Source: B30-G6 sp964633115 (GTDB lineage Bacteria; Desulfobacterota; Desulfobacteria; Desulfobacterales; B30-G6). From it: a DNA stretch of 64,000 nt. The stretch covers positions 4,003-68,002 of the forward strand of contig CAZWEO010000015.1 of assembly GCA_964633115.1 (NCBI GenBank). Reading direction: 5' to 3'. The position numbers were made by a program, and so were the translations under genes. The notes beneath the pieces were generated by a model. It saw only the letters and a list, made by a program, of their open reading frames with translations, did not search any database and was not told the DNA's origin. Shown here piece after piece: positions 43,523 through 52,462 of this stretch (the first letter of the stretch is position 1; every line of letters begins with the position of its first letter).

Positions 43523-44816
43523 ATTCCCATTCATATGGGCTTCGCATCCTAACCCGTGCCCCCAGCATTTCAAAAATGCGCATGAGCCCATAGCGGGTGC
43601 GGTCTAGAAAGACAAAATTGGGATTCATATCCACATGCTTGCGCAATCGATATATTTTATCCAGGTGTTGACGGCCTTCGGCGAAAAAACCCGGGTTGGC
43701 GCCAAAGTCGAAAAACTCGTCCACAAACAATTTCTCAAACCATTGGCTGAAGGTGACAACGGTTTCAAAAAATTGTTGCTTGGTTTGGTCATCCAGTTTG
43801 GCGCGAATCATGCCGAACGCCTCCAGCAATTCGAAATATCTTTCCTTATCGGGATTAACCGCAGTTGCCGGCAGCTGCCGATAATGATCCACAAATTCTG
43901 GGTTTAACCGTTTGACACAACCAAAATCCACCAGACCTATAGATAAATTATCGGCAATAATAAAATTGCCGGGGTTTGGATCGGCATGGATCTTATTGAG
44001 CTCGTAGAGTCCGGTGAAAAATATCTGGTTTAGGGTAGCGGCTACGGCATCGCGCGCCTTTTGGGAAGGACCGGTTTTTATCCAGGCATCCAGCGGCAAA
44101 CCCTCCAAGTAGGTTTGACTTAAGATAGTCCCGGAAGAATAATCTTGAAATACCTCTGGAATCACCACGTCAGAAAGTTTCAAATTTTCTTTGAAATAGA
44201 CCAAATGCAGGGATTCCATTTGGTAGTCGATCTCTTCCAGGAGATGGGCTTCGATTTCATCCAGAGCGGATCGATACAGATGATAGTCATCCGCCGGTCG
44301 CAACAGGTTTTTTATCAAGCGAATATCACTGGCAATTGTGCGATCAATTCCAGGATACTGAATTTTGATGGCCAGGTATTGGCCGTCTTGCGACTGGGCG
44401 CGATGTACCTGACCCAGGCTGGCTGCGGCAAAAGCCTCGGATTCAAAAGATGCGAAAAGCTTCTCGGGCAACTCGCCCAGGGCATTGATGATAACTTTAC
44501 GGATCAAAGCCCGATTTAATGGCGGCACCTGGTGATAAGATTTTTCCAGCTCCCGGCGTACTTCCTCCGGGAAAATATCGATTTCAAAACTGAGTTGTTG
44601 GGCAATTTTTAAGGCGGTCCCCCGCAGCAGACTCAATCCCTGAAACAATATGTGAGCCCCTTCGCGCTGCGCTTTTTGTTTGGCCGCTTTTTGCTTTTGG
44701 CGGTCCAAAAAGGGCTTTTCGGCAAAATACTTTAGCATCTTGCCACCAACCTTAATGGCCGTTTTTCCACCCGAAATGGATCGTTGCCATTTATTTTGAG
44801 GTATGCCCGTGCGCAT
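43521..44816 (-). CDS. UbiB/ABC1 (AarF) family atypical kinase
   Basis: A 431-residue ABC1/UbiB kinase-like protein. Motifs: an Ala-rich nucleotide loop AFAAASLGQVHRAQ, the KxGQ-like segment as RGTALKIAQQLS (Ala for Gly), catalytic region IHADPNPGNFII with the Asp-Pro-Asn arrangement, and LVDFGCVKRLN (DFG). Such proteins support quinone or isoprenoid lipid metabolism, bound to the membrane. It is 31 bp downstream of a TetR regulator on the same strand, so both may be co-transcribed. Two hairpins at its end may terminate the transcript. Confidence 0.88.
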   Translation of the reverse strand: MRTGIPQNKWQRSISGGKTAIKVGGKMLKYFAEKPFLDRQKQKAAKQKAQREGAHILFQGLSLLRGTALKIAQQLSFEIDIFPEEVRRELEKSYHQVPPLNRALIRKVIINALGELPEKLFASFESEAFAAASLGQVHRAQSQDGQYLAIKIQYPGIDRTIASDIRLIKNLLRPADDYHLYRSALDEIEAHLLEEIDYQMESLHLVYFKENLKLSDVVIPEVFQDYSSGTILSQTYLEGLPLDAWIKTGPSQKARDAVAATLNQIFFTGLYELNKIHADPNPGNFIIADNLSIGLVDFGCVKRLNPEFVDHYRQLPATAVNPDKERYFELLEAFGMIRAKLDDQTKQQFFETVVTFSQWFEKLFVDEFFDFGANPGFFAEGRQHLDKIYRLRKHVDMNPNFVFLDRTRYGLMRIFEMLGARVRMRSPYEWE

Positions 44817-44847
44817 AAAAATTTCCTATTAATTTGAAACGCTCAAA

Positions 44848-45576
44848 TTAATTTCCCATGAATTCGCGCTTAACCTTATGCGCTAGATCAACATGATTTT
44901 TCAGGTTTGGCAGTCTGCTGAGCACATGGGTCTTGAACAACATAATCCCAAGGTCGAACATTTTGTTGGCGATGCCTGATTTTAACAGGGAAACACCCAA
45001 ATCCATGCTTTTATCAATGAGGATGCTGGTGTCTTCAAATTGGGGGGATTTGTCTGCCAACCAGTATGCCAACATGGCAATGTAATAATCCCAGAATAGC
45101 TGCACAATAAATTCGGAAAAAACAAGCGCTGGCAGCTCTTCCACCTCGATGGCCGCCTCGAGCATGTCATTGATTGCCAATAAAAATTGCCTGCGGATGG
45201 GTTCGAACAACTGATAATTCTGGCTCAGGGAGAAGAAAACTGTTTTATAGCTGAGTGCCACAAACTCCCGATCCGGCAAAAATAAGGTCAAGCTGGTCTC
45301 AAAATAGGTTTGCACCTGCTCCTGAAAAGAATAGGTATTGAACTCCTCGATGGCCTGCAACTTTTTAGCACAATCAAGGAAATGATCCTCATAATAAGCG
45401 AATAAAATCGATTCCTTGGTGGGAAAGTAGTTATATATGGTTGCGTCACCGATCTCACTACGTCTGGCGATCTCCCGCATGGTTGCGGCTTTGAAACCTT
45501 TTTCGATCATCAAATCCACACACGCGCCAATGATTTTGCGACGAACTATTTTGCGCTGCTTTTGAGATATTTTCAT
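44848..45576 (-). CDS. TetR family transcriptional regulator
   Basis: A 242-residue repressor-type protein. The N-terminal helix-turn-helix spans about residues 14-60 (MIEKGFKAATMREIARRSEI, then GDATIYNYFPTKESILFAYY), followed by a helical ligand domain of normal length. It is divergent from another TetR gene (45768) and upstream of the ubiB-like gene. It likely controls its own operon and perhaps the intergenic region with the GACTGGTCGGTA site. Confidence 0.87.
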   Translation of the reverse strand: MKISQKQRKIVRRKIIGACVDLMIEKGFKAATMREIARRSEIGDATIYNYFPTKESILFAYYEDHFLDCAKKLQAIEEFNTYSFQEQVQTYFETSLTLFLPDREFVALSYKTVFFSLSQNYQLFEPIRRQFLLAINDMLEAAIEVEELPALVFSEFIVQLFWDYYIAMLAYWLADKSPQFEDTSILIDKSMDLGVSLLKSGIANKMFDLGIMLFKTHVLSRLPNLKNHVDLAHKVKREFMGN

Positions 45577-45712
45577 TTTAAACCTATTTGCTATTTATTA
45601 AATTGTTATATTTATCATTTAATATATAGTAATTTTATTTAAAGTCAAGAAATTTTATCACTAACCCAAAAAATGCTTTACAAAACAGATGACAATGAGT
45701 ATATTTTATTTC

Positions 45713-45724
45713 GACTGGTCGGTA
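45713..45724. promoter_or_regulatory. TetR-type operator in the divergent tetR-tetR region
   Basis: GACTGGTCGGTA matches half sites often seen for proteobacterial TetR regulators (GACTGGTCGGTC-like), with CGAC/GTCG symmetry inside and TTTATTT/AAATAAA flanks. It lies 44 bp upstream of the plus-strand tetR, near the expected promoter. Confidence 0.45.
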
Positions 45725-45767
45725 TAAATAAAACAACATTGCCCATCAAAACAAAAGGGAAAAAATC

Positions 45768-46451
45768 ATGCCCAAATTAGGAATGGAGCCCATCAGACGT
45801 GCCCAGGTAATTCGGGCTGTTATTGAATCTGTTGCCGATGAAGGTCTAGAAGCGCTGACCATGGATGGCGTAGCTAAGAAGGCCCGCATTTCCAAAGGGG
45901 TGGTCAATTATTATTTTTCCGGCAAACATGATCTATTGCATCAATCATTCCAGGCCTTTTTAGAATCCTACTATCAGCAGATCGCAGATTTGATCCAAGC
46001 GGACATGACGGCCCTGGAAATGCTAAGCGTTGTAATTGACGTATGCTTCCCTGATAGCGAGGTGACCCTGCAACTCTGGCAACATGATCCCAAGTTAAAA
46101 AATAAAGTGCAACCAGGAGCAGATTCAGAATTCGTCTATCCCATCGATAAATTGGGAAAAGTATTTATCCATTTTCTGGGTCGAACAGTCTTGGACGAAG
46201 CGTTTGAGACAGTCTATCAAAGCGTATATCGCACCTATCTGGAAGGGACCAAGACCATCATTGATCATGGTATTAATACCCATGAATTCCGCCAATTGGA
46301 TGCAGAAGAGGCGGCCTTTGGACTGATGGCGCTAATCGAAGGCTTGGTTTTGTATCGCAATATCGGCTTCAATCCCCTGTCCTTCAAAGAATATCGGTCT
46401 CTATGCCTAAACTATATCAAAAATCAATTGGTTCTAAATCCAGCTAATTAA
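45768..46451 (+). CDS. TetR family transcriptional regulator (BetI-like)
   Basis: A 227-residue regulator with N-terminal helix-turn-helix (ESVADEGLEALTMDGVAKKA, then RISKGVVNYYFSGKHDLLHQ) at about residues 18-62. The ISKGVVNYYF and ETF-like FPDSEVTLQLW segments resemble the BetI/TetR_C group. It starts at 45768 following AAAGGGA and lies 34 bp before the FAD oxidoreductase gene, so it probably regulates that operon. Its ligand is not known. Confidence 0.87.
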   Translation: MPKLGMEPIRRAQVIRAVIESVADEGLEALTMDGVAKKARISKGVVNYYFSGKHDLLHQSFQAFLESYYQQIADLIQADMTALEMLSVVIDVCFPDSEVTLQLWQHDPKLKNKVQPGADSEFVYPIDKLGKVFIHFLGRTVLDEAFETVYQSVYRTYLEGTKTIIDHGINTHEFRQLDAEEAAFGLMALIEGLVLYRNIGFNPLSFKEYRSLCLNYIKNQLVLNPAN

Positions 46452-46485
46452 AAAACCGAATTTTTTATTTTCATAGGAGAACACC

Positions 46486-47979
46486 ATGTCCAAACCAACG
46501 GTTATTATTATCGGCGCCGGTCTTAGCGGGCTGTCCACCGGGATCTATGCCCAACGAAATGGCTTTCAATGCACCATATTTGAACATGCTCGCCACCCCG
46601 GCGGGGTTGCGGCCCAATGGAAACGCCAGGGCTATACCATTGACGGCGGCATCCATTTTTACATGGGCTTTCGGCCGGGTCAGCCTGACCACGAGCTCTA
46701 TCGGCAATTGGGCATCTATCAAGCTGACCAATTTGAGGAAATAGTCAACTACGGCCGATTTGTGGATGCAGCCAATGGGCGCAACCTCGATATCACCCAG
46801 GATCTCGATGATGTTGCTGCCAACATGAAACGGATCTCTCCACAAGATGCCCCGTTTATCGATAAAATTTTTAAAGGTGCCAGGGCCTTCCGGTGTTCCA
46901 ATTTGGTTGCTTCCATGCAAAAGCCAGCTGACATGCACAGATGGTGGGACACTATTAAAATGATGTTCAGCATTCGCAAGACCCTGCGTTACTATGCTGG
47001 TTGGTATTTGCAACCCATAGCCACGGTGGTTGAAGAGCTGCACGATCCCTGGCTTCGGCATGTGTTCCGAAACCTGTTTTTGCCGGAAGTACCGGTCGTA
47101 TTTGTGATGATTCTTCTGGGGGCCCTGGCAGGCGGTAACATGGCAGTCCGAAAGGACGGCTCGGGTGGATTTGCCCGGGCCTTGGAAAAACGGTTTATAG
47201 ATTCAGGCGGCCAGGTTGTGTATGCCGCCACCGTGGATAAAATTTTGGTTGAAAAAGATCAGGCCGTGGGCGTGCGCCTTGTAAATGGTGAGACTCATCA
47301 TGCTGACCATGTTGTATCGGCGGCAGATGGATATTCGACACTTTATAACCTCTTGGAAGGTCGTTATCTGACACCGGAATTAACGAAACTGCATGCGGAA
47401 TGGCCTTTGTTTAAGCCCATTGTTCTTGTTAATTACGGTGTTGCTAGCAGTTTTGCACAAGACCCCTCGATCATGATGCTCAAACCCAAAACAAAAATTA
47501 ACGCAGGTTATCTCGACAGTGACTGTTGGGTCATCCGTATCTTTAATTATTGCCCGGACTGTGCCCCGGCAGGTAAAACTGTGCTGCAGGTGATGATCGA
47601 ATCCGAATGGCAGCCTTGGAAGGATATCCGTGAGGATAAGGACGCGTATAAAGCAGAAAAAGCTTACCTATCCAAGCAGGTACTGGCCGGCTTAAATGAG
47701 ATATGGCCCGGAATTGAAAATCAGGTGGAAATGACCAATGTGGCCACCCCTTATACCTGGTGGCGGTATACTCGCAACCGCCAGGGCGCTTATGAAGGAT
47801 TCGCCATCACTGATAAGATTTTTAGCACGAATGTAAAGCGGATGCTTCCCAACCTGGACAATTTTTATATGGCCGGTCAATGGGTGGTGCCGGGCGGTGG
47901 GGTTTTAGCGACCCTGATGTCGGGCAAGCACGCAGCGATGTTGATGTGCCGCCGGGATGGCAAATCGTTTATCACATAA
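46486..47979 (+). CDS. Phytoene desaturase-like FAD-dependent oxidoreductase
   Basis: A 497-residue FAD/NAD(P)-binding amine-oxidase-type flavoprotein. The N-terminal dinucleotide fold reads VIIIGAGLSGLSTGIYAQRN followed by FEHARHPGGVAAQWKRQG, with GGIHFYMGFRPGQPDHELYR. The C-terminal FAD motif is NFYMAGQWVVPGGGVLATLM, typical of the CrtI/CrtH group, which acts on isoprenoid or lipid substrates. It has an AGGAG ribosome binding site and is co-transcribed with the TetR gene. The substrate is unknown. No carotenoid synthesis gene is nearby, so a role in modifying another lipid is equally possible. Confidence 0.87.
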   Translation: MSKPTVIIIGAGLSGLSTGIYAQRNGFQCTIFEHARHPGGVAAQWKRQGYTIDGGIHFYMGFRPGQPDHELYRQLGIYQADQFEEIVNYGRFVDAANGRNLDITQDLDDVAANMKRISPQDAPFIDKIFKGARAFRCSNLVASMQKPADMHRWWDTIKMMFSIRKTLRYYAGWYLQPIATVVEELHDPWLRHVFRNLFLPEVPVVFVMILLGALAGGNMAVRKDGSGGFARALEKRFIDSGGQVVYAATVDKILVEKDQAVGVRLVNGETHHADHVVSAADGYSTLYNLLEGRYLTPELTKLHAEWPLFKPIVLVNYGVASSFAQDPSIMMLKPKTKINAGYLDSDCWVIRIFNYCPDCAPAGKTVLQVMIESEWQPWKDIREDKDAYKAEKAYLSKQVLAGLNEIWPGIENQVEMTNVATPYTWWRYTRNRQGAYEGFAITDKIFSTNVKRMLPNLDNFYMAGQWVVPGGGVLATLMSGKHAAMLMCRRDGKSFIT

Positions 47980-48024
47980 TTTTCACAAAATAACGCCCAT
48001 GCAATTATGCGTTTTGTGAATTAT
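47976..48024. terminator. Bidirectional terminator overlapping both converging stop codons
   Basis: The arms ATAATT..CACAAAATAACGC and GCGTTTTGTGAATTAT pair with two small bulges. A T-rich tail exists on both strands. The hairpin covers the stop of the oxidoreductase (47977-47979) and the stop of the convergent Sel1-like gene (48021-48023). Confidence 0.55.
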
Positions 48025-49159
48025 GGATTTAAACGGGCGATTTCTTCTTCGCGCAGGCCTTTGTACTTTTGGCGCAAGCGATCGATCTCTGTGCGAATAC
48101 GCGCTTGGCCAGCCGGGCTGCCATCGCGACGATCGAGGGAATTGACGGCCCGTTGATATTCCAAACGATACCGTTCCTCAATATCCATGACTTGGCGCTC
48201 TATTGGTGAGGCCTCGCTGTAGCGTCTGGCTCTTTCTAATTCATTCTGCAATGTCTTTGATTTTAAAAGATCGATTGGATATCCAAATTGGCCGTTCTGA
48301 TAGGCTGGCGCCACATATTCTATGGTTCGAATGTGGTTCTGTTCCAGGGCCTTGGCCCACCAGCTACGACCTAGTTGAAGATCAGCATCTACACCATGAC
48401 GGCCGTATAGAAAAATACCACCCAGTTCATGTTGCAGCTGCGGATCGCCCTGGCTGGCGGCTGCCTCCAATAGCGATAGGCCTTCTTCCCGTGTGCCAGG
48501 CTGTGCATCAGCCCGCCGGAGCAATTCAAGCCCAAATCTATTTTGAGCATGAGGGTCGCCCTGCGCCAATTGTTCTTCCAGTTTCTTTATCTGATCAGCA
48601 CTGTTTTTTCGCAGTGAAGCCAATTGTGAATTTGGTACTGGGCTGCCGCGACACCACCCTCGGCCGCCTGCGTTAGCCAGCGCTGTCTTTCTGCTGGTAT
48701 GCGTGAATCCTGGCTCAGCCTATAAGCGGCCTTAACATGCCCCTGATCGGCCACACGCACCAGCCATTCAAGATAGCCCAAATCCGTTCCATAAGTCGCT
48801 TTGGAATGTTTTTTGACGGCCAGCACCAGGCAGGCTGCCATAATCGCTATCAGGGTGAATGTGCGGGTGAGTGCCGTACGCACCCGCATTAACGCCATCG
48901 TGAGTAATAATACCGTTATGTAAAAAATCAGCGCAGCGATTAAGGCAGGTACTAGCAGCATCCCGGCAAAAGTTATCGAATCCCTGCCGGGTAAAAAAAA
49001 GGCTGGCCATGCCACCTGCAAACAAAAAGCTGGCCGGGGCCAGACCGCCGACCACTGCCATAAACCAGGGTACGGGCAACAAATGAAAAAAGCTAAAAAG
49101 AGGATCGCGCGGTTTGCGCCGCGGCCAGGAAGTGGTGGTTTTGGGTCCAAATGGGTCAA
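48021..49159 (-). pseudogene. Membrane-anchored Sel1-like/TPR repeat protein split by frameshifts
   Basis: Three reading frames in succession give one logical protein: an N-terminal membrane part (HLLPVPWFMAVVGGLAPASF, then LFAGGMASLFF, about 49000-49085), then after an A8 homopolymer (48991-48998) a second membrane part (SITFAGMLLVPALIAALIFY, then TLIAIMAACLVLAVKK) with Sel1-like repeats (GYLEWLVRVADQGHVKAAYR, LTQAAEGGVAAAQYQI), and after another shift near 48620 a final part with repeats (QGDPHAQNRFGLELLRRADA, AASQGDPQLQHELGGIFLYG). The frames overlap, so at least two single-base shifts are needed. I treat it as a pseudogene. The A8 shift could be an assembly error. Confidence 0.6.
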
Positions 49160-49192
49160 GAAATTTCTAAACTGAAAGAATGGCTTTTAAGA

Positions 49193-50194
49193 TCATTTAG
49201 TTTTGCTTGTTTCAGATAGCTTATCGAGCAGTGCCGGAATAAAGACAGTTAAGTCTTCTACAATACAGATATCGGATTGATTGAAGATGGCGGCCATGGG
49301 GTCGGTGTTGATGGATACCACCAAAGCGGATCCCTGCATACCACTAACATGCTGGGCGGCTCCGGAAATACCACAGGCCAAGTATAAATCCGGTGAAACC
49401 GTTGCACCGGTCACCCCCACCTGTCGATCGTAGGACAACCAGCCCTGATCGATGATCGGTCGGGATCCACATACGACTGCTTGGGGGATAGCCGCCGCAA
49501 GCTGCTGGATCAGATCAAGATTCTCCTCGTCGCCGATACCGCGCCCGGCTGAAACAATCACTTTGGCCTGGGATAAATCCAAGTCACTGGCTTGGTGAAT
49601 CTGGGTTGACAGGGTCTGGGAAGCCTGGGCAGCAATTGAAACCGATATGATATCCACCCCACCTGGTTTTTGATTGGGCCTAGGCTTCCATCCGAAGGAA
49701 CCCGGCTGCACAGTCATGAGGGTAGTCTGTGTTTTTGAAATGATATCCGCGCTAACCTTACCACCGTAAATATCTCGCGATAAGCACAACGAATCCTCTC
49801 GGGTCGATATCCGGTTCACACCCGTGACACAGGCAGACTTCAAATGCGCAGCCAAACCGGGTGCAAAATCCCACCCCTGGGATGAATGGGCTACACAGAT
49901 GTATTCGGGGGGATTTTCTTTTAATACGGCATATAAAACTGTCTGGTATACCTGACCGTTGTATTGCCACAAATGCGGTGCCTCGATACCCAGCACATCC
50001 TTTCCCGTAGTTTGGGCCAACTCCCTAGCGAAATTTTCTACATCATCACCCAGTACTAAAATTTTGATTTTGGCGGGCTTCGCCTGTTGGAGTGATTCGG
50101 CAAAACCAACCAACTCATAAGTTACCGGCCGGATTTCACCTTCGAAGCACTCGGCAATAATTACGATGGTCTGGGTCTTAACCGCATTCTTCAT
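49193..50194 (-). CDS. etfA: Electron transfer flavoprotein, alpha subunit
   Basis: A 333-residue EtfA. The N-terminal domain is typical, and the FAD domain shows VIVSAGRGIGDEENLDLIQQ, then CGSRPIIDQGWLSYDRQVGV, then SPDLYLACGISGAAQHVSGM. It accepts electrons from acyl-CoA dehydrogenases as a heterodimer with EtfB. It overlaps the etfB stop by 4 bp and is the last gene of the fatty-acid cluster. The FAD motif reads GATVSPDLY where the canonical form is GKTVAPDLY, a conservative change. Confidence 0.93.
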   Translation of the reverse strand: MKNAVKTQTIVIIAECFEGEIRPVTYELVGFAESLQQAKPAKIKILVLGDDVENFARELAQTTGKDVLGIEAPHLWQYNGQVYQTVLYAVLKENPPEYICVAHSSQGWDFAPGLAAHLKSACVTGVNRISTREDSLCLSRDIYGGKVSADIISKTQTTLMTVQPGSFGWKPRPNQKPGGVDIISVSIAAQASQTLSTQIHQASDLDLSQAKVIVSAGRGIGDEENLDLIQQLAAAIPQAVVCGSRPIIDQGWLSYDRQVGVTGATVSPDLYLACGISGAAQHVSGMQGSALVVSINTDPMAAIFNQSDICIVEDLTVFIPALLDKLSETSKTK

Positions 50195-50970
50195 GTTAGC
50201 AGCGACCTGTTGGACAGAATGGTTATCAACTGTTCGGCTTTGTCGTGGATTGTTCCCTCCAGTAATACAGCATCGCGCATTTTTCTGGGTGGCATCAATC
50301 TGTCAACTTCCTGCAAGTTTTGAGGCTGTTCCATCTGATCTGCATGGAGAACCTCCAATGACAATCGATTGGCCCTAAGTAGCTTGGACAAAGCTGGATA
50401 GCGGGGTTGATTGATGCCTGTCTGGATGGTCAACAAGGCCGGCAAGTTTAAAACAAGTGTCTGCCGATACCCACCCTCGATTTCTCGGTCAACCTGTATG
50501 GTCTTGTCTTCCGGGTTGATAGCCATATGAATAGCCGAGGTGGCGCAGGGCACGTCCAGCGTAGCAGCCAGCAGTGGACCCACCTGCCCCTGCATCAAGT
50601 CCTCGGACATGGCACCGCACAGGATCAGGTCGGCGGACTGTGCTTGTGGACAGGCAGCCAACCAGGTAGCTAGCCTAAAGGGATCCACAAACCCCGCTTT
50701 CGACATTAAGATATGGGTTCCATCATCAGCGCCCATCCCGATGGAACGTCGAATGACTGCCTCGGCCCGCTGGGGACCGATCGACAGGATATGGATATGG
50801 GTGTCCGCAAACTTCTCCTTGATCTGAACCGCTGCCTCAACAGCACACTCATCAAAACGGTTCATCCGAAATTCGGTACCGGTACCCAGATTGGCCCAAC
50901 GGCTATCTGCATCGATGTGAACCTGGGCTTCCGCTTCAGGCACATGTTTGACACAAACGAGAATGTTCAT
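50191..50970 (-). CDS. etfB: Electron transfer flavoprotein, beta subunit
   Basis: A 259-residue EtfB. Family features are MNILVCVKHVPEAEAQVHID at the N-terminus, FRMNRFDECAVEAAVQIKEK, the AMP-site SIGPQRAEAVIRRSIGMGAD and the VPCATSAIHMAINPEDKTIQ stretch. It is 225 bp downstream of the thiolase gene, with a complex inverted-repeat element in between, and is followed by etfA with a 4-bp overlap. The pair serves the two acyl-CoA dehydrogenases of the cluster. Confidence 0.93.
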   Translation of the reverse strand: MNILVCVKHVPEAEAQVHIDADSRWANLGTGTEFRMNRFDECAVEAAVQIKEKFADTHIHILSIGPQRAEAVIRRSIGMGADDGTHILMSKAGFVDPFRLATWLAACPQAQSADLILCGAMSEDLMQGQVGPLLAATLDVPCATSAIHMAINPEDKTIQVDREIEGGYRQTLVLNLPALLTIQTGINQPRYPALSKLLRANRLSLEVLHADQMEQPQNLQEVDRLMPPRKMRDAVLLEGTIHDKAEQLITILSNRSLLT

Positions 50971-50993
50971 AAATTAAATTGCTTATAGCTGTA

Positions 50994-51197
50994 AAACAAG
51001 TTGAGTGATTGTCGAGGTTGCCGTAGCTACAAGGAAGATGCCATTTTGCTATAGTGTACTATGCAGGATAGCATCTGACACCGTAGATGCGGTGAGATCG
51101 GCAATCCCATTGGGTTTCAGATTTTAAGATTCAAAAGATTACATCCTTTTAAAAAAAGAGTACCAATATCTTAAAGTCTGAAACGCTCAACTTGTTT
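50994..51197 (-). repeat. 204-nt nested inverted-repeat element between thiolase and etfB
   Basis: Outer arms AAACAAGTTGAG (50994-51005) and CTCAACTTGTTT (51186-51197) are perfect 12-bp inverted repeats. Inside, GTTTCAGATTTTAAGAT (51114-51130) pairs with ATCTTAAAGTCTGAAAC (51168-51184) over 17 bp with one G-T wobble. Further stems lie near 51028-51085. The right arm begins right at the thiolase stop. It could be a MITE-like insertion or an RNA structure that tunes etfBA expression. Confidence 0.6.
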
Positions 51198-52401
51198 AAT
51201 AATTTTCGCGTTCGATGATAGTAGCAACCCCCTGCCCGCCGCCAACACAGGCATTGGCACAGCCGAAGCGCCCGCCTTTGGCTTCCAGAATACGCGCCAG
51301 GGTACCGGCCAGACGTAGGCCGGTGGCACCTAACGGATGTCCAATGGCCGTTCCGCCACCCATCACGTTCACTTTATTCGGATCCAAGCCCAATGCCTTG
51401 ATGCAGTTCAAAGCCACAATGCAAAAGGCCTCGTTGATTTCCCAGAAATCGATGTCTTCCGCTTTTAAGCCGGCCTTCTCCAAAGCCTTTTTAGAAGCCG
51501 GAACCGGGCCGTCCCCCATGATGGTTGGGTCCACACCGGCAAACCCGATGGAACGGATGGTTGCCAGGGGCTTAATGCCTTTTTTCAGCGCTGTTTCCTT
51601 GGACATGAGAATCATGGAGGTCGCTCCAGCATTCAAGGGGGAAGAAATCCCAGCGGTGATAACGCCGTCCTTTTTAAAAGCTGGTCGCAATTGGGCAATG
51701 CCTTCCAAGGTTGTCTCGGCACGAACCGCCTGATCCGTGTCCACGGTCATGACACTGCCATCAGCTTGTTCCGCTTCAACCGGCAAAATCTCATCTTTGA
51801 AGAAGCCTTCGGCCTGAGCTTTGGCAGCCAATTGGTGCGAGCGGACCCCCCAATTGTCCATATCGTCTTTGCTAAAATCATTCTGGGCAAACAACTTCTC
51901 GGCAGTCAATCCCATATTCATGCTGGTCATCATGTCCCAGTGCTGAAAAGCGGGTTCCATAAATAGGCTCATATTGGGTACGATGGCGCCCCGGTCGATG
52001 AGGGGGCCGCCCATGGGTACCCGCGTCATGTGTTCCATACCACCCACCATGACAATATCTGCAAAATCCATGGCAATCTCCATGAAGCCGATATGCATGC
52101 CGGCCATGGCACTGCCGCACTGTTGATCCACGGCTTTGGCGGCAATGGTTTCCGGTAGGTTGGCTAAAAACAGTGGGAAACGCCCGCCAAAGGAGAATTG
52201 CTCTGAAACACCCGTGGCACAACCGACTATGAAATCATCGATTTCCTTGGCATCAATGCCCACCCGTTTGATGGTCTCCGGCAGCAGTTTTGCCAGCAGC
52301 TCGTCGGCTCGCATTTTACAAAACCAATCCCGGGCTGGGTCATTGGGACGCGAGCGCGTCTGGGCAGTTCTCAAATATCCTGCGATTACGACTTCTTTCA
52401 T
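51196..52401 (-). CDS. Acetyl-CoA acetyltransferase (thiolase)
   Basis: A 401-residue thiolase. Active-site motifs are DQQCGSAMAGMHIGFMEI with the acyl-accepting Cys (residue of about 90), NEAFCIVALNCIKALG, GGGTAIGHPLGATGLRLAGT with the catalytic His, and CANACVGGGQGVATII with the second Cys near the C-terminus. It cleaves 3-oxoacyl-CoA to acetyl-CoA plus a shortened acyl-CoA, or condenses two acetyl-CoA. It is located 61 bp downstream of the fadB-like gene in the same direction, matching the FadA role of the cluster. Confidence 0.94.
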   Translation of the reverse strand: MKEVVIAGYLRTAQTRSRPNDPARDWFCKMRADELLAKLLPETIKRVGIDAKEIDDFIVGCATGVSEQFSFGGRFPLFLANLPETIAAKAVDQQCGSAMAGMHIGFMEIAMDFADIVMVGGMEHMTRVPMGGPLIDRGAIVPNMSLFMEPAFQHWDMMTSMNMGLTAEKLFAQNDFSKDDMDNWGVRSHQLAAKAQAEGFFKDEILPVEAEQADGSVMTVDTDQAVRAETTLEGIAQLRPAFKKDGVITAGISSPLNAGATSMILMSKETALKKGIKPLATIRSIGFAGVDPTIMGDGPVPASKKALEKAGLKAEDIDFWEINEAFCIVALNCIKALGLDPNKVNVMGGGTAIGHPLGATGLRLAGTLARILEAKGGRFGCANACVGGGQGVATIIERENY

Positions 52402-52462
52402 TTTATTCCTCCTATCTTCCTATTCAATACTAAACCCAAAACACTAAATCCTCTTTTATTTT

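Noticed and set aside
43163..43530. A 76-codon frame beginning MGIKSLRDFMRSDFRRF as an intact gene
   Set aside because: Only the part from 43446 resembles a family; the upstream part lies in two hairpins after the ubiB-like gene.
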